Assembly: GCA_947631925.1 (NCBI GenBank)
Contig: CANRNE010000009.1
Location: 1-64,000 of the forward strand
Length of the DNA stretch: 64,000 nt
Source of the DNA: an uncultured Clostridia bacterium
GTDB lineage: Bacteria; Bacillota; Clostridia; Christensenellales; Borkfalkiaceae
Direction: 5' to 3'
Below the pieces are notes generated by a model that worked only from the letters and a program-made list of their open reading frames with translations, was not told the origin of the DNA and ran no database searches. Positions 27,209 to 37,270 of the stretch are shown here, piece after piece. The position numbers were made by a program, and so were the translations under genes. The first letter of the stretch is position 1. Every line of letters begins with the position of its first letter.

Positions 27209-27242
27209 AGGAAGTACCATATTATAATAGGGAAAAGAACTC

Positions 27243-29537
27243 ATGAAAAAGATGACTCCCAGCAAGCTCAACCGTTTCTTTATCGCCTTTCTTGCAGTCG
27301 CCGCCGCCTTTCTCGCGGTTGGATTCGGCACGCTTGGCTCCTTCCACTCGGTGGGAGATGCCTATCTGCTTGCCGTACGGCAGGAGGGCGATCAGGATGC
27401 CCCGAGCGTGACGTTCAAACTCGAGAACCCGCGGCGCGTCAAAACAAACGACGACGGCACGGAGACGGAGGAGACGCTCAGCCTGCGCCTCACCGAAATC
27501 TATGTCAACGTCGCCTCCATCCATGCGGAAGAGGGCGTCCCCGCCAAGCTCACCGTAGAGCGCAAGACCTCGTCGTCCTCCGCCTCCTACGGAAGTGCGG
27601 TCACCGCCACACTCGAGAACTTTTTCACCCCGGGCGCGAAATACGACGAGGAGGGCAAGGAGATTGAAAAGGCCGTCGTGACGACGGGCAAGAACGTGCG
27701 CTTCCGCTATGTGATGCCCTTCCTTCCCACGAGCTCTTCCTCTTCGAGCGCATCCGCATTCGGAACGGGCTGGTCTGTTTCGACGTATCCGTATATCCGC
27801 CTCATCGCATCGGGCGGAGTAAACGTCCTTCTCAACGAAGTCGTCTTCGTCGGCGTGCCCACTTCCGTCTCCACGAGCGACACCAATCTCTCCACGGAGC
27901 GCTACATCATCCCCGCAAAGGTGGACTCCGCCACCTACTTCCAGGGGGAGAAGCAGGAGGACGGAAGAGTCCGTGCCCAAGCTCTCCTCGACGACACGTC
28001 GATAAACTACTCGGGCGTGTATGCCGCCATCGACAGATGGAATGCGGCGCATGCGGACGGCGGCGATACCAAGGACAAGGCGCCCTCCCTTCTTGCGCGC
28101 AAGGTGTCCGATATCAAAGATTTCTTCCCCGTCTCCGAGAGCTCCTTCTCGCAGTTCACGGCGGATGAGGTGTATTCTCTCATGACGATTGCCGAGATGC
28201 GGCAGGGCGCCACCTATTACAACAACGCGGACGACGCGCGCGCCACCTACTTTGCAGACAATGTAAGCGGCGCCTTCGGGACGGACTTCCTCGCCCTCGG
28301 GACGCTCATCTTCGGGACGAGCCCCTTCGGTCTTCGTTTCTTCCCCATGCTCGCCATGTTCGGCGTGCTTGTCGTCCTGTCCCGCTTCGTGACGCGGCTC
28401 GCCCGCAGTGAAAAGGCGGGGCTGGTCTTTGCGGTGCTCTTCGCCCTCTCCTGCCTCACGCTGGGAATCGCCCACACGGGCACTCCCTTTGCCATCGGGC
28501 TCTTCTTCTTCGCCTGCGCGCTCGACATCGTCCACAGATTTTATGCGAACGGGATTAAAAAGGCGACATTTACCGCCGTCCTTCCCTTGCTGTTTGCGGG
28601 ATTCTTCCTCGCGGGAGCCATCTGCGTGAACGGCGCCTTCGTCATTCCCGCCGTCGCCGTCGCCGCGCTCTTCGTCCTCGGCGTCGTGCGCATGAAGGGG
28701 GCCAAGAAGTATGCCCTCGAGAAGATTGAGACGGAGCCCGAGCCCCTGCCCGCGCCTCTGCCTGCAGAGGGGACGGAGGAGGAGCCGCCCGTGCCCAAGG
28801 AAGTTCGCATCGCCCGCGAAAAGGCGGGGTATCGCTTCCGCTTCACGGCCGCACCCGTGCTCTTCGCCGCGGGGCTTGTTGTCGGCGCGCTGCTCTTTGC
28901 GCTCCTCGGCATGATTCCCGCCTACTACACCTATGTCAAGGTCTATGACCCCACTTCGGACCTCGCAAATCCCACGATGAACGTGTTCACGCTCGCATGG
29001 CAGTGCTTTGTCAACGGGTTCACGGGCGCAAATCCCTACGGCGTGGGCGGCGGCTGGAACTTCTTCCGCACCGTCTTCACGGGGAAACAGCTCGCAGGCG
29101 ACTATGCGCTCGCGGGCGTCAATGCCGCCCCGTCCTCCCTGTACGGCGTGACCATGTACACCGTCAACTGGATTGCCGCGCTCGCCGTGATTGCGGGCAT
29201 CGTCGGCGCCGTCCTCGTGCTCGTGCGCGCCGTCCGCAGCGGGGACAAGCGGGAACTTCGCATCGCCCTGCGCCGCCTGCTCATTCCCGCGGTGCTCGCC
29301 GTCTGTGCGCTCGTCGCCGCCGCCGTCTCTCCCGCCGCAGAGGGATTTGTCCTTCTCGCATGGCTGATGGCATTCGCCCTCACCGCGCCCGCTTCCTCCG
29401 CATACGGAACGGGCCGTGCCGTGCGCATCGCGGAAATCACGGCGCTCGTGCTTCTCGTCGCCGTCTTCGGACTGCTCGCGGTGTTCACCTTCTCGGTGCC
29501 CCTGCCCGCAACCGTTCTGACGCCTATTTTCGGATAA
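27243..29537 (+). CDS. Polytopic membrane protein, GT-C/PMT-like (family 39-like) glycosyltransferase candidate
   Basis: FGTDFLALGTLIFGTSPFGLRFFPMLAMFGVLVVLSRFVTRLARSEKAGLVFAVLFALS.. resembles PMT_2 membrane core. Confidence 0.55.
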   Translation: MKKMTPSKLNRFFIAFLAVAAAFLAVGFGTLGSFHSVGDAYLLAVRQEGDQDAPSVTFKLENPRRVKTNDDGTETEETLSLRLTEIYVNVASIHAEEGVPAKLTVERKTSSSSASYGSAVTATLENFFTPGAKYDEEGKEIEKAVVTTGKNVRFRYVMPFLPTSSSSSSASAFGTGWSVSTYPYIRLIASGGVNVLLNEVVFVGVPTSVSTSDTNLSTERYIIPAKVDSATYFQGEKQEDGRVRAQALLDDTSINYSGVYAAIDRWNAAHADGGDTKDKAPSLLARKVSDIKDFFPVSESSFSQFTADEVYSLMTIAEMRQGATYYNNADDARATYFADNVSGAFGTDFLALGTLIFGTSPFGLRFFPMLAMFGVLVVLSRFVTRLARSEKAGLVFAVLFALSCLTLGIAHTGTPFAIGLFFFACALDIVHRFYANGIKKATFTAVLPLLFAGFFLAGAICVNGAFVIPAVAVAALFVLGVVRMKGAKKYALEKIETEPEPLPAPLPAEGTEEEPPVPKEVRIAREKAGYRFRFTAAPVLFAAGLVVGALLFALLGMIPAYYTYVKVYDPTSDLANPTMNVFTLAWQCFVNGFTGANPYGVGGGWNFFRTVFTGKQLAGDYALAGVNAAPSSLYGVTMYTVNWIAALAVIAGIVGAVLVLVRAVRSGDKRELRIALRRLLIPAVLAVCALVAAAVSPAAEGFVLLAWLMAFALTAPASSAYGTGRAVRIAEITALVLLVAVFGLLAVFTFSVPLPATVLTPIFG

Positions 29538-29578
29538 TATCCCGCATCCCGGGGTGACAAATACAAAGGAGGTTGGAT

Positions 29579-31102
29579 ATGATAGCCAAAATCGTTTGCT
29601 ATGCCTTAAACGGACTCGAGGGGGTCCCCGTCGAAGTGGAGACGGACGTCAACAAGGGCGTCCCGTCCTACGACATGGTAGGCCTGCCCGACGCCGCCGT
29701 CAAGGAGAGCAAGGAGCGCGTGCGCTCCGCCCTCAAGAACAGCGGACTGCTCTTCCCGATGAACCGCATCACCATCAATTTCGCACCTGCGGACATCAGG
29801 AAGGAGGGCGCTTCCTTCGACCTTGCCGTTGCGGTGAGTCTGCTCAAGGCGAGCGAACAGCTCGTCGGGGCGGACATCGGGGACATCGTCTTCCTCGGCG
29901 AACTCGCCTTAAACGGCGATCTGCGTCCCATCAACGGACTGCTGCCCATTCTCATTTCGGCGAAGGGGCACGGCTTTACGCGCTTCATCATCCCCGGCGC
30001 GAACGCACGGGAAGCGCGCTTCTTGGGCGGTGCGGAAATCTATCCCGCCGACACCCTGCTCGACGTCGTCAAACACCTCGTCGGCATGGAGCCCATCCCG
30101 CCCCTCGAGATGGCGGAATTCGTCCCCAACGCGGGGAGAAGCACCTCCGCCGACCTCAAATACGTGAAGGGTCAGCCGATGGCGCGCAGAGCGCTCGAAA
30201 TCGCCGTCGCGGGCGGCCACAACCTGCTCATGTCGGGCCCTCCCGGAACGGGCAAGACCATGCTCGCGCGCTGCCTTCCCACCATCATGCCCGACCTCTC
30301 CTTTGACGAAGCGCTCGAAATCACCAAGATTCACTCCGTCGCGGGCGTCCTCGGGGAGGAGGGTATCGTCTCCGAGCGGCCCTTCCGCACCCCGCACCAC
30401 ACGGCGACGACCGTCTCCATGTGCGGCGGCGGCAACAAAATCGTACACCCCGGGGAAATCTCCCTCGCGCACGGCGGCGTCCTCTTCCTCGACGAGTTGC
30501 CCGAATATAAGCGCTCGACGCTCGAAGCGCTCCGCCAGCCCCTCGAGGACGGGAAGATTACCGTCTCCCGCGCGGGCGGCACCTTTACCTTCCCCGCGCG
30601 CTTCATGATGTGCGCCAGCATGAACCCTTGCCCCTGCGGCAACTACGGCTCCTCCGAGCGCACCTGCTCCTGCACGCCCTCCGAAATCCGCCGCTACCGC
30701 AAGAAGATTTCGGGCCCGCTGCTTGACCGCATCGATTTGCAAGTCGAGGTGGACGACATCCACTACGACGAACTCACCTCCTCCGAGGAGCAGGAGGACT
30801 CCGCCACCGTCAAGGCGCGTGTGGATGCCGCCCGCCGGATTCAGCGCGCGCGGTTTGCCGAATACGGCATCTCCACCAACGCCGAGATGGGGGAGCGCGA
30901 GATTGCGCAGTTCTGCACCCTCACCAAGGAGGGAGACGGCATCCTTCGCTCCGCGTTTGAGCGCATGCACCTCTCGGCGCGCGCCCGCAGCCGCATCATC
31001 AAGGTTGCCCGCACGATTGCCGACCTCGACGGGTCGGAGGACATCCAGCCCCGCCATGTCTTCGAAGCGGTCTCCTACCGCATCTTCGATAAAATCGGGT
31101 AA
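29579..31102 (+). CDS. comM: YifB/ComM-family Mg-chelatase-like AAA+ ATPase
   Basis: CYALNGLEGVPVEVETDVNKGVPSYDMVGLPDAAVKESKERVRSALKNSG; GPPGTGKTMLARCLPTIMP; RBS caaaggagg. Confidence 0.95.
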   Translation: MIAKIVCYALNGLEGVPVEVETDVNKGVPSYDMVGLPDAAVKESKERVRSALKNSGLLFPMNRITINFAPADIRKEGASFDLAVAVSLLKASEQLVGADIGDIVFLGELALNGDLRPINGLLPILISAKGHGFTRFIIPGANAREARFLGGAEIYPADTLLDVVKHLVGMEPIPPLEMAEFVPNAGRSTSADLKYVKGQPMARRALEIAVAGGHNLLMSGPPGTGKTMLARCLPTIMPDLSFDEALEITKIHSVAGVLGEEGIVSERPFRTPHHTATTVSMCGGGNKIVHPGEISLAHGGVLFLDELPEYKRSTLEALRQPLEDGKITVSRAGGTFTFPARFMMCASMNPCPCGNYGSSERTCSCTPSEIRRYRKKISGPLLDRIDLQVEVDDIHYDELTSSEEQEDSATVKARVDAARRIQRARFAEYGISTNAEMGEREIAQFCTLTKEGDGILRSAFERMHLSARARSRIIKVARTIADLDGSEDIQPRHVFEAVSYRIFDKIG

Positions 31103-31104
31103 GT

Positions 31105-32163
31105 ATGTTGACGGAAGAAGAACGCGCCTATCTCTGGCTCTGCACCGCGGAGGAATTTGACTACCGCGAAAAGGTCACGCTGCTGCGTGCCGCCCAACCC
31201 GCGGAGATTTTTCTGCATGCGGAGGAAAGGGCGGAGGAGATTTTGCACCGTCCCATCGTCACGCCGCTCTCCATGCGGGAGGAGCGTGCGGATGCGCTCG
31301 TCAAGGCGCTGGAACAGGCGGACGCCTTTGTCGTCACCCTGTTCTCCGACGACTACCCCGAATCCCTCAAACACATCACAGCCCCGCCCCTCATCCTGTT
31401 TGGGTCGGGAAATCGGGAACTGCTCACCAAGCGCAAGTTCTGCATCGTCGGCTCCCGCGTCATTCCGCCTTGGGCGGAGAAGACAGGCAAGCGCATCGCG
31501 AAGGAACTCGCCTCGCAGTTCGTCCTCGTCACGGGACTTGCCGAAGGGGGAGACCTCGCCGTCATCGACGGCGCCCTCCCGAGCGGGAACCTCATCTCCG
31601 TCCTGCCCTGCGGCATCGATTGCTGCTATCCCGCCGCGCACATCACCGTCAAGCAGAAGATTCGCGAGAAGGGGCTCCTTCTCACCGAACTCGCCCCGGG
31701 GGACACGACGAGAAAATACACCTTCCATGCCCGCAACCGCATTCTCGCGGGACTGTCGGAGGGCGTGCTCGTGCTCGCCGCGGGCAAGCGGAGCGGAACG
31801 CTGATTACGGCAAGCGCCGCCCTTGACTACGGGCGGGACGTCTTCGCATTTCCCCACAACGTAGGAACTGCGGCGGGGGAGGGCTGCAACGACCTCATCA
31901 AGAAGGGCGCCGCCCTCGTCACCTGTTCGCAGGACATCTTCGGCTGGTACGGCATGCAGTGCGCCGAGCGGGAGGAACTTCCCCTCACGGAGGAGGAGGG
32001 CCGAGTGCTCGCCATCCTGCGCGAGGAGGGGGAGATGCACCTCACCGCCATCGCAGAGCGTGCGGGTATGAAGCCCTTCGAGGCATCCGCCGTGCTGTCC
32101 GCGCTCGAAATTAAGGGCGCCGCAGTCAAATCGGGCGGCAACAAGTATTCCATCCTCTCATAA
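31105..32163 (+). CDS. dprA: DNA processing protein DprA
   Basis: YPESLKHITAPPLILFGSGNRELL..CIVGSR..LVTGLAEGGDLAVIDGAL..SVLPCGID. Confidence 0.93.
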   Translation: MLTEEERAYLWLCTAEEFDYREKVTLLRAAQPAEIFLHAEERAEEILHRPIVTPLSMREERADALVKALEQADAFVVTLFSDDYPESLKHITAPPLILFGSGNRELLTKRKFCIVGSRVIPPWAEKTGKRIAKELASQFVLVTGLAEGGDLAVIDGALPSGNLISVLPCGIDCCYPAAHITVKQKIREKGLLLTELAPGDTTRKYTFHARNRILAGLSEGVLVLAAGKRSGTLITASAALDYGRDVFAFPHNVGTAAGEGCNDLIKKGAALVTCSQDIFGWYGMQCAEREELPLTEEEGRVLAILREEGEMHLTAIAERAGMKPFEASAVLSALEIKGAAVKSGGNKYSILS

Positions 32164-32299
32164 CCTTGCAGGCCCCCTCGAAGGCGGCGCGTGGAGCCAC
32201 CTCCCCCCTTATACTTGAGGGGGGAGGGTAGGGTAGGGGGTGTCATTTCCAAATAACGGAAAAAGCAAAAACCGCGCTTTTTGCTTTTTCACACAATTT

Positions 32300-32412
32300 G
32301 CGACCTCGGGGCTTATTGTCCGATGAAACGACCGCGACAGTGAGCATGTTAAGGCAATCGAGCCAATTTCCTCGACGAAAAGATTTGCTTTAGCAAAGCT
32401 TTTCGCCGAAAC
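32300..32412 (+). repeat. Dispersed intergenic repeat family 1, copy B (partial)
   Basis: ggcttattgtccgatgaaacgaccgcgacagtgagcatgttaaggc...hairpin 32373-32408. Confidence 0.85.
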
Positions 32413-32454
32413 CTAAAATTATTTGCGCGAGCAAAACCACGCTTTTGCGCTGCG

Positions 32455-32580
32455 CGCCCCCATTTGCAACGCCACCGCAGGCTTATTGTCCGATAACACG
32501 ACCGCGACAGTGAGCATGTTGAGGCGCCAACGCCAATTTCCTCGACGAAAAGATTTCCGCAGGAAAGCTTTTCGCCGAAA
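32455..32580 (+). repeat. Dispersed intergenic repeat family 1, copy C (partial)
   Basis: ccatttgcaacgccaccgcaggcttattgtccgataacacgaccgcgacagtgagcatgttgaggc...hairpin 32543-32577. Confidence 0.85.
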
Positions 32581-32606
32581 AAAAGTATAACATTTAGGAG
32601 CAGACA

Positions 32607-34802
32607 ATGGATTTGATTATCGTGGAATCACCGAGCAAAGCTAAGACTATCGCGCGCTATCTGCAGGGCAAATACCGCGTAGACGCATCGGGCGGGCACA
32701 TTCGCGACTTGCCGCCCAAGAAGCTCGGCGTGTCCGTGGAACACAACTACGAGCCGCGCTACGTCACCTCGGTCGGAAAAGAGGAGACCATCCGCCGCCT
32801 CTCGGAGGAGGCAAGAAAGGCGAAGCGCGTCTATCTCGCAACCGACCCCGACCGCGAAGGGGAGGCCATCTCTTGGCATCTGCAGACCGTGCTCGGCTTG
32901 CCCGAGGACGGGGAAAATCGCATCGAATTCAACGAAATTTCCCCCAAAGCGGTGATGCACGCCCTCGAACATCCGCGCAAAATCAACTACAACCTCGTGG
33001 ATGCCCAGCAGGCGCGCCGCGTCCTCGACCGCCTCGTCGGCTACAAGCTCTCCCCCCTGCTCAACAACAAGATTCAGAACGGGCTCTCTGCGGGAAGGGT
33101 GCAGTCGGTGGCGCTCCGCCTCGTCGTGGAGCGGGAGCGCGAGATTGCGGCATTCGTCCCCGAGGAATACTGGACCATCTCCGCCGAAGTACAGGACGGG
33201 GAGCGCAAATTCTCTCCCTTCCGCATCTTGCTCGACAAGAAGGGGGACAAGAAGTACAAAGTCACCTGCAAGAAGGAGGCGGACGAAGTCCTCGCCGCCC
33301 TCAAAGCGGGCACATATACCGTCTCCGCGCTCAAGAAGTCGGTGGTGAAGTCGCACGCCCCCGCCCCCTTCACGACGAGCACGCTCCAACAGGACGCCTC
33401 CAACAAACTCGGCATGACCGCGCCCGAGACCATGCTCATGGCACAGCACCTCTATGAGGGTATGGACCTCGAAGGGGAGGGGCATGTCGCGTTTGTCACC
33501 TATATCAGAACGGACTCCACCCGCGTCTCCGCAGACGCACAGGCGGCGGCGCGCAAGTATATCGAGGAGAAGTACGGCAAGGAATATCTCCCCGAAAAAC
33601 CCAACTATTACGCCTCCAAGAAGGGCGCGCAGGACGCGCACGAGGCCATCCGTCCCATCGACCTTGCCCGCACCCCCGAATCCGTCAAGAAACTTCTCGA
33701 CAGAAAGCACTACAACGTGTACAAACTCATCTATGAGCGCTTCATCGCCTCGCAGATGGCGGAGGCGCAGTACGACGCCATGCAGATGGAAATCGCAAAC
33801 GGCGTCTACGGACTCAAGGCGAGCGGCAGAGCCCTCCGCTTTGCGGGCTTTACCGTCATCTATGCCGACTATCACAGGGAGGACGAAGAGGAGACGAAGG
33901 GCCTTCTGCCCCCGCTCGAAGAGGGCCAAGACCTCGTCGCGCTCTCCGAAAGCGGCGAACAGCGCTTCACCAAGCCCCCCGTCCGCTACACGGACGCCTC
34001 CCTCGTCAAGGCGATGGAGGACAAGGGCATCGGCCGTCCCTCCACCTATGCCTCCATCATCTCCGTGCTCACCAAGCGCAAGTATGTCGAAAAGGAGGGC
34101 AAGGCGATGAAGCCCACCGAAATCGCCTACCGCATCACGGACATGCTCGTGCGCTACTTCACCGACGTCATGGATGTCGGCTTCACCGCCGACATGGAGG
34201 AAAAACTCGATAAAATCGAGGACGGCGGCGTGGATTGGCATTCGATCATCGCCGACTTCTATCCCCCCTTCGAGGAGAAACTGCATTTCGCCTCCACGGA
34301 CGGGGACGAGGTCACGGATATCCTCTGCGAGAAATGCGGCCATCCCATGGTGCGCAAGACGGGCAAATACGGCAAATATCTCGCCTGCTCCAACTACCCT
34401 GCCTGCTCCAACATCGTCAGCGAGGACGAGGCGCAGTATTCGGACACGGTATGCCCCAAATGCGGCGCGAAGATGCTCATCAAGAACGGCAGATACGGCA
34501 AATTCCTCGCCTGCCCCAACTATCCCGACTGCCGCTCCACCCTGCCCTTCGGCGAGGAGCGGGAGGACGTCTTCGAGGGGACCTGCCCCGAATGCGGCAA
34601 GCCCACCAAACAGCTCAAGACGCGCACGGGCAAGACCTATTACGGCTGCAGCGGCTATCCCGCCTGCAAATTCATGAGCTGGGACGTCCCCACGGGTGAA
34701 AAATGCCCCAAGTGCGGCGCCGCCCTCATTCGCAGCCCGCGCGGGGTCGTCAAGTGCTCCGACCGCAGCTGTACCTACCGCGCCCCCAAGAAGAAGGCAT
34801 GA
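32607..34802 (+). CDS. topA: DNA topoisomerase I
   Basis: MDLIIVESPSKAKTIARYLQGKYRVDASGGHIRDLPPKKLGV; C-terminal zinc ribbons. Confidence 0.98.
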   Translation: MDLIIVESPSKAKTIARYLQGKYRVDASGGHIRDLPPKKLGVSVEHNYEPRYVTSVGKEETIRRLSEEARKAKRVYLATDPDREGEAISWHLQTVLGLPEDGENRIEFNEISPKAVMHALEHPRKINYNLVDAQQARRVLDRLVGYKLSPLLNNKIQNGLSAGRVQSVALRLVVEREREIAAFVPEEYWTISAEVQDGERKFSPFRILLDKKGDKKYKVTCKKEADEVLAALKAGTYTVSALKKSVVKSHAPAPFTTSTLQQDASNKLGMTAPETMLMAQHLYEGMDLEGEGHVAFVTYIRTDSTRVSADAQAAARKYIEEKYGKEYLPEKPNYYASKKGAQDAHEAIRPIDLARTPESVKKLLDRKHYNVYKLIYERFIASQMAEAQYDAMQMEIANGVYGLKASGRALRFAGFTVIYADYHREDEEETKGLLPPLEEGQDLVALSESGEQRFTKPPVRYTDASLVKAMEDKGIGRPSTYASIISVLTKRKYVEKEGKAMKPTEIAYRITDMLVRYFTDVMDVGFTADMEEKLDKIEDGGVDWHSIIADFYPPFEEKLHFASTDGDEVTDILCEKCGHPMVRKTGKYGKYLACSNYPACSNIVSEDEAQYSDTVCPKCGAKMLIKNGRYGKFLACPNYPDCRSTLPFGEEREDVFEGTCPECGKPTKQLKTRTGKTYYGCSGYPACKFMSWDVPTGEKCPKCGAALIRSPRGVVKCSDRSCTYRAPKKKA

Positions 34803-36082
34803 GCGTCCTCGTCATCGGGGCGGGACTTGCGGGGAGCGAGGCGGCATACGTTCTCGCCGAACACGGGGAGGAAGTGCTCCTCGCCGACATGAAACCCAAG
34901 CTCTCGCCCGCCCACAGGAGCGAAAATTTCTGCGAACTCGTCTGCTCCAATTCCTTAAAGAGCGATGACGTCTTCGGCAACGCCTGCGGCCTTCTCAAGG
35001 AGGAGATGCGCCGTCTCGGCTCCCTCACGATGCGGGCGGCAGAGGCCTCCCGCGTGCCCGCCGGCGGGGCGCTCGCCGTGGACAGGGACAAGTTTTCGGG
35101 GTATGTCACCGCCGCCATCAAGGCGCATCCCAACATCACCGTCCTCTCCAAGGAGGTGACGAGCCTTCCCGAGGAGGGCATTGTCGCGACGGGACCGCTC
35201 ACCGCGGGGCCGCTCTTTGCGGATATTCAAAAAAAATTCGGCACTCTGCACTTCTTCGACGCCTCCGCGCCCATCGTCTCCGCCGAGAGCATCGACTTTT
35301 CCCGCACCTTTTCGCAGGACCGCTACGGGAAGGGCGAGGGGGACTATCTCAACTGCCCGATGACGGCGGAGGAGTACAACGCCTTTTGGGACGCCCTGAC
35401 GACTGCCGATCGCGCCACCCTTCATGACTTCGAGAAGGGGGAAATCTTCGAGGGCTGTATGCCCGTCGAAGTCATGGCGTCGCGCGGACGGGACACCCTC
35501 CGCTACGGCCCCTTCAAGCCCGTCGGCCTGAAAGTAGAGGGCGTGCGGCCGTATGCCGTCCTGCAGCTCCGCAAGGAGAATGCGGCGGGGACAAGCTACG
35601 GCCTCGTCGGCTGTCAGACCAACCTCAAATTTTCCGAACAGAAGCGGGTATTCGGCATGATTCCCGCCTTAAAGGATGCGGAATTTCTGCGCTACGGCGT
35701 GATGCACCGCAACACTTATTTGCAATCCCCCGCCTGCCTCAACGCCGATTTTTCGGCAAAAAAGTCCCCCCGCCTCTTCTTCGCGGGGCAGATTACGGGC
35801 GTGGAGGGATATGTCGAAAGCGCGGCCGTCGGACTGCTCGCGGGGTACCATGTCCTAAGGCGCCTGCATCAAAAGCCCACTTTGGTCCCGCCGTCTACGA
35901 CGGTTTTGGGCGCGCTTTCCCGCTATATTGCCACGCCTGTTGAGGACTTTTCTCCCATGAATGCCAACTACGGGATTTTGGCGGAAGGCTTCGGCGGGAT
36001 ACGGGACAAGAAAAAACGGAGGGAGCAACTCGCCCTCCGCGCCCTTGCGGAGATGGACAGATTCTCCGCGATTTATCGATAA
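34799..36082 (+). CDS. trmFO: Methylenetetrahydrofolate-tRNA-(uracil-5-)-methyltransferase TrmFO
   Basis: VLVIGAGLAGSEAAYVLAEHGEEVLLADMKPKLSPAHRSENFCELVCSNSLKSD. Confidence 0.96.
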   Translation: MSVLVIGAGLAGSEAAYVLAEHGEEVLLADMKPKLSPAHRSENFCELVCSNSLKSDDVFGNACGLLKEEMRRLGSLTMRAAEASRVPAGGALAVDRDKFSGYVTAAIKAHPNITVLSKEVTSLPEEGIVATGPLTAGPLFADIQKKFGTLHFFDASAPIVSAESIDFSRTFSQDRYGKGEGDYLNCPMTAEEYNAFWDALTTADRATLHDFEKGEIFEGCMPVEVMASRGRDTLRYGPFKPVGLKVEGVRPYAVLQLRKENAAGTSYGLVGCQTNLKFSEQKRVFGMIPALKDAEFLRYGVMHRNTYLQSPACLNADFSAKKSPRLFFAGQITGVEGYVESAAVGLLAGYHVLRRLHQKPTLVPPSTTVLGALSRYIATPVEDFSPMNANYGILAEGFGGIRDKKKRREQLALRALAEMDRFSAIYR

Positions 36083-36093
36083 AGGAGAAACAA

Positions 36094-36570
36094 ATGACAG
36101 AGCAGGAGAGCGCTCGCGCACGCGAACTCTTTGGGCAGGCGGTGGATTTGTACGCAAACGGGTCGTATTTCGAGGCCTTCGACCTCTTCAAGAAGGGGGC
36201 GGAGATGGGCTATCCCGCCGCGCAGTACAACCTCGGCTATTGCTATATGAACGGCCACGGCACCGACCCCGACCTCGCGCTCGCCGTCGAATGGTACCGC
36301 CGCGGCGCCGAAAACGGGGACGCAGCCGCCCAATGTGCCCTCGGCAACTGCTATGCGCAGGGACAGGGCATCGAAAAGGACAACACGCAGGCGGCGATTT
36401 GGTTCGAAAAATCCGCCAAGCAGGGATTTTATTACGCCCAGCACAACCTCGGGCTGTGCTACCTCTATGGGATAGGCAAGCCCATTGTCAAGAGCTCTGC
36501 GCTCTTCTGGCTGAGAAAATCCGCCGAAAACGGCTATGCGCCCTCCCTCGAGGAGCTCAAAAAGCTGTGA
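36094..36570 (+). CDS. Sel1-repeat protein
   Basis: AAQYNLGYCYMNGHGTDPDLALAVEWYRRGAENGDAAAQCALGNCYAQGQGI repeats. Confidence 0.9.
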   Translation: MTEQESARARELFGQAVDLYANGSYFEAFDLFKKGAEMGYPAAQYNLGYCYMNGHGTDPDLALAVEWYRRGAENGDAAAQCALGNCYAQGQGIEKDNTQAAIWFEKSAKQGFYYAQHNLGLCYLYGIGKPIVKSSALFWLRKSAENGYAPSLEELKKL

Positions 36571-36638
36571 TTGTGTTTTGTTTGCGCCATTTTCGGTTAT
36601 AGTAAGAGCAGAAAACTTTTTTTAACGGAGTACAAGGT

Positions 36639-37172
36639 ATGGAATTTCGCGGAACTACCATTTGTGCCGTCAAAAAGGACGGCGTGACTGCCATCGCCGG
36701 CGACGGACAGGTCACGATGGGGGAGAGCGTCGTGTTCAAGAACACGGCAATCAAAGTGAGAAGAATTTACGGCGGCAAAGTCATCTTGGGCTTTGCGGGG
36801 TCGGTGACGGACGCCTTTTCGCTGTCCGAGCGTTTCGAGGGCATGCTCAACAAGTTCGCGGGCAATCTCATGCGTTCGGCGGTGGAACTTGCCGACCTTT
36901 GGCGGAGCGATAAGATAGGCAGAAAGCTCGACGCCATGATGATTACGGCGGACAAGGACACCCTGCTCATCCTCTCGGGGACGGGGGAAGTCATCGAACC
37001 CGACGAGGGAATTTGCGCCATCGGCAGCGGCGGCAACTACGCCCTTGCCGCGGCCCGCGCCCTCGCCCAGAACACCGACTTCTCCGCCGAAGAGATTGCC
37101 AAAAAGTCCCTGAAGATTGCCTCGGAGATTTGTGTTTACACGAACGACCACATCATCTGCGAGACTGTTTGA
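36639..37172 (+). CDS. hslV: ATP-dependent protease proteolytic subunit HslV (ClpQ)
   Basis: [58 protein letters not shown]. Confidence 0.96.
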   Translation: MEFRGTTICAVKKDGVTAIAGDGQVTMGESVVFKNTAIKVRRIYGGKVILGFAGSVTDAFSLSERFEGMLNKFAGNLMRSAVELADLWRSDKIGRKLDAMMITADKDTLLILSGTGEVIEPDEGICAIGSGGNYALAAARALAQNTDFSAEEIAKKSLKIASEICVYTNDHIICETV

Positions 37173-37270
37173 GCACATCTATGCGGCGCAATGCGGCGTC
37201 ACGCTTGCATCGCTGCACGCAAATTCGTATTCAATCGCTTTTTTCGATTTCCCGTAACGAGGTATCGTAT

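Noticed and set aside
27000-27227. 75-aa ORF and antisense 69-aa ORF in repeat copy A (..KPAVALQMGTPTAEVNSAYGKEFRTRTHPPTPE)
   Set aside because: Translation of the intergenic repeat; similar peptide fragments arise from copies C and D, so repeat-derived spurious ORFs.
27222-28535. 437-aa minus-strand ORF
   Set aside because: Shadow ORF antisense to the well-supported 27243 gene; low-complexity Arg/Glu/Gly-rich translation typical of GC-rich antisense frames.
32628-34343. 571-aa minus-strand ORF
   Set aside because: Antisense to topA; no domain, compositionally biased.
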